A DNA stretch of 10,397 nt from an uncultured Eubacteriales bacterium (GTDB lineage Bacteria; Bacillota; Clostridia; Oscillospirales; Acutalibacteraceae): NCBI GenBank assembly GCA_900319655.1, contig ONPH01000025.1, positions 1-10,397 of the forward strand. The letters are read 5' to 3'. Both the position numbers and the translations under genes were made by a program. Numbering within the stretch: the stretch's first letter is position 1; each line of letters opens with the position of its first letter. The notes under the pieces are model-generated. The model had not been told where the DNA came from and ran no database searches. It saw nothing but the letters and a program-made list of their open reading frames with translations. Shown piece by piece: positions 1-6,610 of the stretch.

Positions 1-284
1 TACACCTTGCCGGTGGTTAGGTTTGAGTATTTGTTCAAGTCCTCGTCGCTAAAGCGCTCGTAGTGGCCGAGGTCAAGGTCGGTTTCGGCTCCGTCCTCAG
101 TAACGTAAACCTCGCCGTGCTGGTACGGGCTCATTGTGCCCGGGTCTACGTTGATGTACGGGTCGAGCTTTTGAGCGGCAACCTTCAGTCCCCTCGCCTT
201 AAGCAGTCTGCCGAGCGAGGCGGCGGTTATTCCCTTGCCGAGTCCCGAGACAACTCCGCCTGTTACAAAAATATACTTTGTCAT
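1..284 (-). CDS. pyrG: CTP synthase, N-terminal part (3' end cut by window)
   Basis: CTP synthase makes CTP from UTP, ATP and glutamine, the last step of pyrimidine nucleotide synthesis in the cytoplasm. Only the first 94 codons of about 535 are inside the window. They read [18 protein letters not shown], the near-invariant start of the family, with the nucleotide-binding loop at residues 9-18 (Lys17), [15 protein letters not shown] at 39-53 and [15 protein letters not shown] at 64-78. Lys17, Lys39 and Asp71 correspond to E. coli Lys18, Lys40 and Asp72 of the ATP/Mg site. The C-terminal glutamine amidotransferase domain lies beyond the edge. The ATG at 284 has an AAGGAG site (296-291) six bases upstream. 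The gene follows gltD by only 10 bases on the same strand, so it is probably the third gene of a gltB-gltD-pyrG operon. The identification is very secure; whether the gene is intact cannot be seen. Confidence 0.97.
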   Translation of the reverse strand, partial: MTKYIFVTGGVVSGLGKGITAASLGRLLKARGLKVAAQKLDPYINVDPGTMSPYQHGEVYVTEDGAETDLDLGHYERFSDEDLNKYSNLTTGKV

Positions 285-290
285 TTTTTG

Positions 291-296
291 CTCCTT
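291..296 (-). promoter_or_regulatory. pyrG ribosome binding site overlapping the gltD stop codon
   Basis: The minus strand reads AAGGAG here, six bases before the pyrG ATG. The last two bases of the gltD TAA stop (297-295) form its first AA. A ribosome finishing gltD therefore sits directly on the pyrG initiation site, which suggests translational coupling of the two genes. Confidence 0.8.
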
Positions 297-1779
297 ATAA
301 ATTCGTATAGCCCATCAGACTGAGGTCAACTTCTCTTGCGCAGTCGCGGCCGTCTCGTATTGCGCGTACTACAAGCGACTGACCGCTGCGGCAATCGCCT
401 GCGGCGTAGACGTTTTCGGCGCTTGTGAGGTGAGAGTCATTCTTGCAGGCAATATTTGTTCTGCCGTCAACATTTGTGCCGAACGCCTTTGTAACATAGC
501 TCTCGCTGCCGAGGAAGCCTGCCGCGATAAGCACAAGCTCAGCCTTGACCTCGTACTCTGAGCCCTTAACTTCCTTCATATTCATCCGTCCGGTCTTTTT
601 GTCCTTTTCAAAGCTCAGCTTTACAAGCACAGCGCCCTTTAATTTGCCATTTTTATCCTTAATGAACTCCTTGACGGTTGTCTGATACACCCTCGGGTCG
701 CTGCCGAATACCTCGGCGGCTTCCTCCTGACCGTAGTCGGTCTTGCAAACCCTCGGCCACTGCGGCCATGGGTTATTTTCGGCTCTGGTATCGGGGAGCT
801 TGGGCATCATCTCAAGCTGCAAAATGCTCTTTGCACCGTGGCGGACGCAGGTTCCCACGCAGTCGTTGCCTGTGTCGCCGCCGCCGATTACAATTACATT
901 TTTGCCCTTTGCCGAAATGAATGTACCGTCCTTTAAGCCGTTGTCGAGCAGAGCCTTTGTGGTGGATTTGAGAAAATCAACCGCAAAGTAAATTCCGTCC
1001 GCTTCACGTCCTTTTGCGTTTATATCGCGCGGATTTGACGCTCCGCAGCAGAGGATTATTCTGTCGAACTGTTCTTTTAGTTCTTTTACAGAAATATCCT
1101 TGCCGACGTTGACGTTTGTTTTGAACTCAACGCCTTCTTCCTTCATAATGTTTATTCTGCGCTCGATTATCTGCTTTTCGAGCTTCATATTCGGAATTCC
1201 GTACATCAGCAGTCCGCCGACACGGTCGCTGCGCTCGAACACAGTTACGTTGTGGCCGCGGCGGTTTAGCTGGTCTGCCGCGGCAAGTCCCGAAGGGCCT
1301 GAGCCGATTACGGCAATTTTTTTGCCTGTTCTCACCTTGGGCGGATTCGGCTTTGCAAAGCCCTCGGCGTATGCGGTTTCGACAATCATATACTCGTTAT
1401 TTCTGACCGTAACCGCGTCGCCGTTCGCGCCGCAGGTGCAGGCTTTTTCGCACAGTGCAGGGCATACGCGAGAGGTAAACTCGGGGAAATTATTTGTAAG
1501 TCTAAGCCGCTGATACGCCTGCTCAAATGAACCGCGGAAAAGCAAATCGTTCCACTCGGGAATCAGGTTATTGAGCGGACAGCCGCTAATCATTCCGCCG
1601 ATGTTAAGCCCCGACTGGCAAAACGGCACTCCGCACTCCATACACCTTGCGCCCTGCTTTTTCTGCTCGTCAAGGCTGAGCGGTTCGTGAAACTCGTTGT
1701 AATTATTTATTCTCTCTTTAACGGAGAAGGCACGGGCTTCCTCGCGCTCATATTCCATAAATCCTGTAGGCTTTCCCAT
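295..1779 (-). CDS. gltD: Glutamate synthase (NADPH), small (beta) subunit
   Basis: This 494-residue protein is the electron-input subunit of bacterial glutamate synthase. It takes electrons from NADPH through FAD and iron-sulfur clusters and passes them to GltB. The N-terminal part carries the cysteine clusters expected for low-potential 4Fe-4S centres: Cys46, Cys49, Cys54 and Cys67 (CMECGVPFC, then GCP), and Cys106, Cys110, Cys114 and Cys116 ([12 protein letters not shown]). A Rossmann FAD motif, GSGPSGL, lies at 159-165, a second dinucleotide motif for NADPH, GGGDTG, at 299-304, and the C-terminal FAD-contact motif [16 protein letters not shown] near 460-475. The length is normal for the family (about 480-495). 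The ATG at 1779 shares its A with the last base of the gltB TAA stop (TAATG) and has a strong AAAGGAGGAG site just upstream. Related FAD subunits occur in other oxidoreductases, but the adjacent gltB settles the role. Confidence 0.97.
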   Translation of the reverse strand: MGKPTGFMEYEREEARAFSVKERINNYNEFHEPLSLDEQKKQGARCMECGVPFCQSGLNIGGMISGCPLNNLIPEWNDLLFRGSFEQAYQRLRLTNNFPEFTSRVCPALCEKACTCGANGDAVTVRNNEYMIVETAYAEGFAKPNPPKVRTGKKIAVIGSGPSGLAAADQLNRRGHNVTVFERSDRVGGLLMYGIPNMKLEKQIIERRINIMKEEGVEFKTNVNVGKDISVKELKEQFDRIILCCGASNPRDINAKGREADGIYFAVDFLKSTTKALLDNGLKDGTFISAKGKNVIVIGGGDTGNDCVGTCVRHGAKSILQLEMMPKLPDTRAENNPWPQWPRVCKTDYGQEEAAEVFGSDPRVYQTTVKEFIKDKNGKLKGAVLVKLSFEKDKKTGRMNMKEVKGSEYEVKAELVLIAAGFLGSESYVTKAFGTNVDGRTNIACKNDSHLTSAENVYAAGDCRSGQSLVVRAIRDGRDCAREVDLSLMGYTNL

Positions 1780-4700
1780 TAGTGCTCCTCCTTTATGATA
1801 GTGTAAAACGCTTCGATTCCGGCTTGCTCGGCGTTCATACCGCGAGCCTCGTTCTCGGCGATTTCCTGAATAATACGCTTGTAATCATACGGAATAATCT
1901 TTTTGAAAAGCGGCAGATATTCGCTGAAATTATCAAGTATTCTCTTGCCCTTCTGCGAGCCGGTCGCCTTTACGTGCTCTGCAATCAGCGCCTTTACCTT
2001 TTCGACATCGACCTCGTCGCTGAGCTCCGTACACTCGACAAGCTCCTTATTAAGTCTGCGGTAGAGGTGGTGGTGTTCGTCAAAAACATAGGCTACGCCG
2101 CCTGACATTCCTGCGGCGAAGTTCTTGCCTGTTCTTCCCAATACGAGCACACAGCCGCCTGTCATATACTCACAGCCGTGGTCACCTACTCCCTCGACAA
2201 CAGCCGTTGCGCCTGAGTTGCGGACGCAGAAGCGCTCGCCTGCAACGCCGTTGATGTACGCATTGCCGCTTGTTGCTCCGTAAAGCGCTACGTTGCCGAC
2301 AATGATGTTTTCCTCCGCGCTGAATTTTGAATTTTCAGGCGGATATACGACGAGCTTACCGCCCGAAAGACCTTTGCCGAAGTAGTCGTTGCTGTCGCCC
2401 GAAAGCTCAAGCGTTAAGCCCTTTGGAATGAACGCGCCGAAGCTCTGACCGCCTGAACCGCTGCACTTTACGGTGTAGGTGTCGTCTTTCAGAGCAGAGC
2501 CAAAGCGCTTTGTGAGCTCTGAGCCAAAGGCTGTTCCGAGCGAACGGTCGGTGTTCTTTATCTGAATTTCAAGCTGCTGTTTTACAGGCTTTGTAAGGTC
2601 AAATTCCTTTTCCAAAACGCTCTCGTCAAGAGTTTCGGCAAGCTTGAAGTCGTAAAGGCTTTTTGTTTTATACTCTATTTTTTCACTGCAATTCGAGCTG
2701 AAAATTGCCGATAAGTCGAGCTTGCTTTCGCTGTCGGTTAGGTTAGCCTTTTGCTTTAACAAATCGGTTCTTCCCACAAGCTCGTCAAGTTTGCGCACGC
2801 CGAGCCTTGACATATACTCCCTTAAATCCTGAGCTATAAAGCGCATAAAGTTAACCACATACTCAGGCTTGCCGGCAAAACGCTTTCTGAGCTCGGGATT
2901 CTGAGTTGCCACGCCAAACGGGCAGGTGTCGAGGTTGCACACGCGCATCATGGCGCAGCCCATTGTTACGAGCGGAGCGGTTGCGAAGCCAAACTCCTCC
3001 GCACCGAGAATTGCGGCGATTGCGACGTCACGTCCTGTCATGAGCTTGCCGTCGGTTTCGATTACAACTTTATTTCTTAGGTTATTCATAATCAGGGTTT
3101 GATGAGCCTCGGCAAGTCCGAGCTCCCACGGCAGACCTGCATTATAAATTGAGCTTCTCGGAGCCGCGCCTGTTCCGCCGTCATAGCCCGAAATCAGAAT
3201 TACCCCTGCGCCTGCCTTGGCAACGCCCGCGGCTACCGTTCCCACTCCGCATTCCGACACCAGCTTTACGGAAATACGCGCGTTTTTGTTGGCGTTTTTG
3301 AGGTCGTAAATTAGCTGCGCCAAGTCCTCAATCGAGTAAATATCGTGGTGTGGCGGCGGTGAAATAAGCGACACGCCGGGTGTGGAGTGCCTTGTCTTTG
3401 CAATCCACGGATATACCTTGCTGCCGGGCAGATGACCGCCCTCGCCGGGCTTTGCTCCCTGCGCCATTTTAATCTGGATTTCATCGGCTGAGTTGAGGTA
3501 TTCGCTCGTAACACCGAAACGTCCCGAGGCTACCTGCTTAATCGCGGAACAGCGGTTTTCCTTTGTTCCCTTTGTGGCAAGGCGTTCGGGGCTTTCGCCG
3601 CCCTCGCCTGAGTTTGACTTGCCGTGAAGCATATTCATTGCGAGTGCCAAGGTCTCGTGCGCTTCCTGAGAGATTGAGCCGTAGCTCATAGCACCAGTTT
3701 TAAAGCGCTTTACAATCTCGTCAACGCTTTCAACCTCGTCAATCGGCACGGGATTTTCGGCAAAGTTAAAGTCGAGAAGTCCGCGAAGGCTTACCGCGCT
3801 CATCTCTTCATTCAAAAGCTTTGTATACTGCTTGAATAAATCGTAGCTTCCTGTTCGCGTTGCCGCCTGCAGAGCGTGAATTGTCTGCGGATTGTAGAGG
3901 TGCTCCTCTTTGCCGCTGCGGAACTTGTGACTTCCGTTTGAGGGAAGTTCCGCGCTTGTTTCCAAGTCGAGCGGATCGAAGGCGGCGGTGTGGAGCTTTT
4001 CGACATTATCCTCGATATCCTTTATCGTAATGCCGCCTACCCTGCTGACCGTGCCTGTGAAGTATTTGTCGATAACCTCACCGCTCAGTCCGATTGCCTC
4101 GAAAATCTGCGAGCCCATATAGGACTGGATTGTGGAAATACCCATTTTTGAGGCGATTTTGACAATGCCGTGGATAACCGCGTTGTTGTAGTCGTCAACA
4201 GCCGCGTAGTAGTCCTTGTCGAGCAAATCGTCGTGGATAAGCTCGTGGATTGTCTCCTGCGCGAGGTACGGATTTACCGCCGTAGCGCCGTAGCCGAGGA
4301 GGGTTGCAAAGTGATGAACCTCGCGCGGCTCGCCGCTTTCGAGAACGATTGAAAGCGATGTTCTGCGCTTGGTAACGACAAGGTGCTGATGAAGCGCCGA
4401 AACCGCCAAAAGCGAAGGAATGGCGAGGTGGTTTTCGTCAACTCCTCTGTCGGATAGAATCAGGATATTCGCTCCCTCACGGTACGCCTTGTCGGCGTTT
4501 AAGAACATCTTTTCAACCGCTTTTTTGAGCGAGGTGTTTTTATAGTACAGTATCGGGATAACCGCGGATTTGAAGCCGCGTTCCCTGATATTTTTTAATT
4601 TTAAGATGTCTGTCGATGACAAAATCGGATTGTGAACCTTCAAAACCTTGCAGTTTTCGGGCTTTTCTTCAAGGATATTTCCCGATTCACCGAGGTATAC

Positions 4701-6317
4701 TGTGGTCGAGGTTACGACCTCCTCCCTGAGCGCGTCAATCGGCGGATTTGTTACCTGGGCAAAAAGCTGTTTGAAGTAGTTAAACAGCGGTTGATTTACC
4801 TTTGATAGCGGCGGAATCGGGCTGTCTGTACCCATTGATGCAATCTGTTCAGAGCCGTCGCGTGCCATCGGCAAAATTGAAGTCATAATGTCCTCGTATG
4901 TATAGCCGAACGCCTTTTGAAGCTTTTTACGCTCCGCGCGGCGATGCTCGTCAACCTTTAAATTCGGGATTTTCAAGTCCTTAAGCCTTAAAAGATTGCT
5001 GTCGAGCCACTCGCCGTAGGGCTGCTTTGAAGCGTAGCGTTCCTTAATCTCGTCGTCGCTGATAAGCTCGCCCTTGACGGTATCGACAAGGAGCATTTTT
5101 CCCGGGCGGAGTCTGTCCTTTGCGACTACCTTTTCCGCAGGAATTTCGAGCGCGCCTACCTCTGAGGAGAGAATTAAGTTTTCATCGTCCGTGATGTAAT
5201 ATCTTGACGGGCGCAAGCCGTTGCGGTCGAGCACCGCGCCCATAATATCACCGTCCGAGAAAAGTATTGAGGCAGGGCCGTCCCACGGCTCCATCATTGT
5301 CGCGTAATACTGGTAAAAATCCTTCTTTTTGCGCGAGATCGTATTGTTTCTGTCCCACGGCTCGGGAATTGTTATCATCACCGCGAGGGGCAAATCCATA
5401 CCGCTCATCACGAGGAATTCGAGCGTGTTGTCGAGCATTGCGGAGTCGGAGCCCTCGGCGTTGACCACGGGAATTACCTTGTCCAAATCGCCCTTTAGGT
5501 GCTCAGAACGCATATTTTCCTCACGCGCGAGCATTTTGTCGGCGTTGCCGCGGATTGTGTTAATCTCGCCGTTGTGGACTATCATTCTGTTGGGATGTGC
5601 CCTCTCCCAGCTCGGATTTGTATTGGTTGAAAATCGCGAGTGAACAAGCGCGATTGCGCTTTTGAAATCCTTATCCTGCAAATCGGGAAAGAAATTTCGA
5701 AGGTCGCCTACAAGGAACATTCCCTTGTATACTATTGTACGCGAGGAAAGCGAAACAACGTAGGTATCCTCGCTGCTCTGTTCAAAAATTCTGCGCGCGA
5801 CGTAGAGCCTGCGGTCAAAGTCAAGCCCTTTTCTCACGCCCTCGGGACGTTCGATAAAGCACTGCTGAATGTTAGGCATACAGTCAACGGCACGCTGACC
5901 GATTGCGTTTGTGTTATGGGGAACCTCACGCCAGCCGAGGATATTGAGCCCTTCCTTGGCGGCGATAATTTCAAACATCTTCTTTGCCTGATTGCGCCTG
6001 AGCTCGTTTTGCGGAAAGAAAAACATACCCACAGCGTAATCGCGCTCGTTTTTCAGCTTAATGCCGAGTTTTTCTGCCGCCTTTTTAAAAAAGGTGTGGC
6101 TGATTTGGAGCAGAATTCCTACTCCGTCTCCTGTTTTACCCTCGGCGTCCTTGCCTGCGCGGTGTTCAAGAGTTTCTACAATTGTAAGGGCGTTCTCGAC
6201 TGTACCGTGCGATTTTTTACCCTTGATGTTTACTACCGCTCCGATACCGCAGTTGTCGTGCTCAAAGCGCGGAGAATACAGCGCCGGTTTGAGCTGAGTG
6301 TTCTTTTGCTGAAACAT
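1779..6317 (-). CDS. gltB: Glutamate synthase, large (alpha) subunit
   Basis: The large subunit hydrolyses glutamine and transfers the ammonia to 2-oxoglutarate, giving two glutamates; it works with GltD. From the ATG at 6317 the protein has 1512 residues, normal for the family. A 22-residue propeptide precedes Cys23 in HDNCGIGAVV, the expected N-terminal nucleophile after processing. A class II amidotransferase domain follows (about 23-430, including VHSRFSTNTNPSW and HNGEINTIRGN), then a central domain. The FMN synthase domain (about 820-1200) contains SPPPHHDIYSIEDL and ISGYDGGTGAAP. Cys1121, Cys1127 and Cys1132 are the 3Fe-4S ligands, and a GXGXG beta-helix spans about 1270-1410. An in-frame TTG at 6338 would add seven residues, but it lies only about seven bases from the predicted transcript start and has no ribosome site, whereas the ATG has GAGAGG upstream. 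The stop overlaps the gltD start by one base. Confidence 0.97.
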   Translation of the reverse strand: MFQQKNTQLKPALYSPRFEHDNCGIGAVVNIKGKKSHGTVENALTIVETLEHRAGKDAEGKTGDGVGILLQISHTFFKKAAEKLGIKLKNERDYAVGMFFFPQNELRRNQAKKMFEIIAAKEGLNILGWREVPHNTNAIGQRAVDCMPNIQQCFIERPEGVRKGLDFDRRLYVARRIFEQSSEDTYVVSLSSRTIVYKGMFLVGDLRNFFPDLQDKDFKSAIALVHSRFSTNTNPSWERAHPNRMIVHNGEINTIRGNADKMLAREENMRSEHLKGDLDKVIPVVNAEGSDSAMLDNTLEFLVMSGMDLPLAVMITIPEPWDRNNTISRKKKDFYQYYATMMEPWDGPASILFSDGDIMGAVLDRNGLRPSRYYITDDENLILSSEVGALEIPAEKVVAKDRLRPGKMLLVDTVKGELISDDEIKERYASKQPYGEWLDSNLLRLKDLKIPNLKVDEHRRAERKKLQKAFGYTYEDIMTSILPMARDGSEQIASMGTDSPIPPLSKVNQPLFNYFKQLFAQVTNPPIDALREEVVTSTTVYLGESGNILEEKPENCKVLKVHNPILSSTDILKLKNIRERGFKSAVIPILYYKNTSLKKAVEKMFLNADKAYREGANILILSDRGVDENHLAIPSLLAVSALHQHLVVTKRRTSLSIVLESGEPREVHHFATLLGYGATAVNPYLAQETIHELIHDDLLDKDYYAAVDDYNNAVIHGIVKIASKMGISTIQSYMGSQIFEAIGLSGEVIDKYFTGTVSRVGGITIKDIEDNVEKLHTAAFDPLDLETSAELPSNGSHKFRSGKEEHLYNPQTIHALQAATRTGSYDLFKQYTKLLNEEMSAVSLRGLLDFNFAENPVPIDEVESVDEIVKRFKTGAMSYGSISQEAHETLALAMNMLHGKSNSGEGGESPERLATKGTKENRCSAIKQVASGRFGVTSEYLNSADEIQIKMAQGAKPGEGGHLPGSKVYPWIAKTRHSTPGVSLISPPPHHDIYSIEDLAQLIYDLKNANKNARISVKLVSECGVGTVAAGVAKAGAGVILISGYDGGTGAAPRSSIYNAGLPWELGLAEAHQTLIMNNLRNKVVIETDGKLMTGRDVAIAAILGAEEFGFATAPLVTMGCAMMRVCNLDTCPFGVATQNPELRKRFAGKPEYVVNFMRFIAQDLREYMSRLGVRKLDELVGRTDLLKQKANLTDSESKLDLSAIFSSNCSEKIEYKTKSLYDFKLAETLDESVLEKEFDLTKPVKQQLEIQIKNTDRSLGTAFGSELTKRFGSALKDDTYTVKCSGSGGQSFGAFIPKGLTLELSGDSNDYFGKGLSGGKLVVYPPENSKFSAEENIIVGNVALYGATSGNAYINGVAGERFCVRNSGATAVVEGVGDHGCEYMTGGCVLVLGRTGKNFAAGMSGGVAYVFDEHHHLYRRLNKELVECTELSDEVDVEKVKALIAEHVKATGSQKGKRILDNFSEYLPLFKKIIPYDYKRIIQEIAENEARGMNAEQAGIEAFYTIIKEEH
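1785..1794 (-). promoter_or_regulatory. gltD ribosome binding site inside the end of gltB
   Basis: The minus strand reads AAAGGAGGAG, encoding the end of the gltB C-terminus (Lys-Glu-Glu), a few bases before the TAATG junction. It is a near-perfect Shine-Dalgarno sequence. With the one-base stop/start overlap it indicates coupled translation, in keeping with the fixed stoichiometry of the two glutamate synthase subunits. Confidence 0.8.
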
Positions 6318-6351
6318 ATGACTTCTTCCTCTCTGCAATTTTTACGTGTTT

Positions 6352-6381
6352 ATTATAATACCGTATTTTTTGAATTGTCAA
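6352..6381 (-). promoter_or_regulatory. gltB-gltD-pyrG promoter, consensus sigma-A type
   Basis: On the minus strand a TTGACA -35 box (6381-6376) and a TATAAT -10 box (6357-6352) are separated by 18 bases. Both hexamers match the housekeeping consensus exactly. Transcription should start near 6345, giving an untranslated leader of about 28 bases before the gltB ATG, just long enough for the ribosome site. No terminator-like hairpin lies in this short leader, so control, if any, would have to act at initiation. Inferred from sequence only. Confidence 0.8.
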
Positions 6382-6386
6382 TACCA

Positions 6387-6419
6387 TTTTGCAAGTTTTT
6401 AAATATTTTATTTCATTTT
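6387..6419. repeat. Direct repeat copy A, next to the gltB promoter
   Basis: This copy begins with the 14-base word TTTTGCAAGTTTTT (6387-6400) and ends with TTTCATTTT (6411-6419). The same two words in the same order and nearly the same spacing recur at 6460-6491. Copy A begins five bases beyond the upstream edge of the gltB -35 box. The DNA is AT-rich, which raises the chance of accidental matches, but the GCAAG core is not low-complexity. A binding site for a shared regulator is an inference. Confidence 0.5.
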
Positions 6420-6459
6420 ATGATGTATATTTCCGCTGTTTGTTCATTATTTGAAATGT

Positions 6460-6491
6460 TTTTGCAAGTTTTTTTAAAAATGTTTCATTTT
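6460..6491. repeat. Direct repeat copy B, next to the glnN promoter
   Basis: This second copy has TTTTGCAAGTTTTT at 6460-6473 and TTTCATTTT at 6483-6491. It starts 73 bases after copy A, close to seven turns of the DNA helix, and ends four bases before the glnN -35 box. Each divergent promoter therefore has one copy immediately upstream of its -35 element, in opposite orientations relative to the two directions of transcription. Confidence 0.5.
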
Positions 6492-6492
6492 T
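6476..6492. promoter_or_regulatory. Inverted repeat upstream of the glnN -35 box (possible operator)
   Basis: AAAAATG (6476-6482) and CATTTTT (6486-6492) form a perfect seven-base inverted repeat around a three-base centre, ending three bases before the -35 box. A second one, TTCATTTT (6484-6491) and AAAATGAA (6501-6508), is centred on the -35 box itself and shares the middle arm. The site does not fit the TnrA/GlnR consensus (TGTNA-N7-TNACA). An operator or activator site is plausible but unproven in this AT-rich stretch. Confidence 0.35.
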
Positions 6493-6495
6493 CTC

Positions 6496-6524
6496 TTGAC
6501 AAAATGAATTAATCGGAGTATACT
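6496..6524 (+). promoter_or_regulatory. glnN promoter, sigma-A type
   Basis: TTGACA (6496-6501) and TATACT (6519-6524) are separated by exactly 17 bases, eleven of twelve consensus positions with ideal spacing. Transcription is expected to start at an A between 6528 and 6531. The transcript would then run almost at once into the hairpin at 6544-6574, so this promoter and the attenuator act as one unit. The promoter is back to back with that of gltB, with 114 bases between the two -35 boxes. Confidence 0.8.
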
Positions 6525-6537
6525 TGCATCAATGACA

Positions 6538-6551
6538 CAGCAAGGGCGCTG
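6538..6551 (+). promoter_or_regulatory. Possible antiterminator hairpin with a six-base A1/G4 loop
   Basis: CAGC (6538-6541) can pair with GCTG (6548-6551), closing the hexaloop AAGGGC. It uses bases 6544-6551, the 5' arm of the terminator, so the two structures exclude each other. RNA targets of ANTAR antiterminators such as NasR and EutV are hairpins with six-base loops carrying A at position 1 and G at position 4, the second overlapping the terminator; this hairpin fits that description. The stem is only four pairs and I found no companion hairpin upstream, so the match is incomplete. It would need protein stabilisation to beat the 12-pair terminator. Confidence 0.3.
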
Positions 6552-6582
6552 ACGGAACATTACCGTTAGTGCCCTCTTTTTT
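6544..6582 (+). terminator. Intrinsic terminator in the glnN leader (attenuator)
   Basis: GGGCGCTGACGG (6544-6555) pairs with CCGTTAGTGCCC (6563-6574) over 12 positions, ten Watson-Crick and two G-U, around a seven-base loop. The T-rich tract TCTTTTTT (6575-6582) follows directly. This is a textbook Rho-independent terminator for the plus strand; the opposite strand has no T tract after the hairpin, so it does not serve gltB. It lies about 15 bases after the predicted glnN transcript start and 28 bases before the glnN ATG, with no gene upstream on this strand to terminate. It should therefore work as an attenuator that must be bypassed for glnN, and perhaps glmS, to be expressed. Confidence 0.85.
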
Positions 6583-6597
6583 ATGTCAAATGTATAT

Positions 6598-6604
6598 TGG
6601 GGGT
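6598..6604 (+). promoter_or_regulatory. glnN ribosome binding site
   Basis: TGGGGGT sits six bases before the ATG at 6611 and decides the start. It is a variant of the GGAGG core with five Gs, probably weaker than the sites of the neighbouring genes. Alternative in-frame starts at 6569 (GTG, inside the terminator stem) and 6590 (ATG, just after the T tract) have no such site. Confidence 0.6.
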
Positions 6605-6610
6605 AATCTT

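Noticed and set aside
1100..1513. A 137-codon plus-strand open frame inside gltD
   Set aside because: It is the complement of the cysteine-cluster and FAD regions of gltD, with no signals of its own.
6318..6338. A TTG start that would lengthen GltB by seven residues
   Set aside because: It would begin about seven bases after the predicted transcript start with no room for a ribosome site. The ATG at 6317 gives a propeptide of normal length before the catalytic cysteine.
6385..6510. TnrA/GlnR-type nitrogen operator (TGTNA-N7-TNACA)
   Set aside because: The TGTCA at 6376 and the TGACA at 6497 each lack the partner half at the required distance.
5640..6512. A 290-codon open frame on the plus strand opposite the start of gltB
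   Set aside because: It lies almost wholly antisense to the conserved gltB amidotransferase domain, runs into the divergent promoter region, and its translation resembles no family. It is a shadow frame.
6583..6606. A seven-codon frame (MSNVYWG) just before glnN
   Set aside because: It has no ribosome site, lies directly after the T tract and contains no suggestive codons. It is most simply chance.
6569..6610. GTG at 6569 or ATG at 6590 as the glnN start
   Set aside because: The GTG is inside the 3' arm of the terminator and the ATG at 6590 has no ribosome site. The family normally starts near the MTNVPQIFGS sequence encoded from 6611.
6525..6610. T-box, or glutamine-sensing glnA-type riboswitch, in the glnN leader
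   Set aside because: The leader is only about 80 bases long, with a single strong hairpin and no specifier loop or T-box sequence. The known glutamine riboswitches are mainly cyanobacterial and I see none of their structure.
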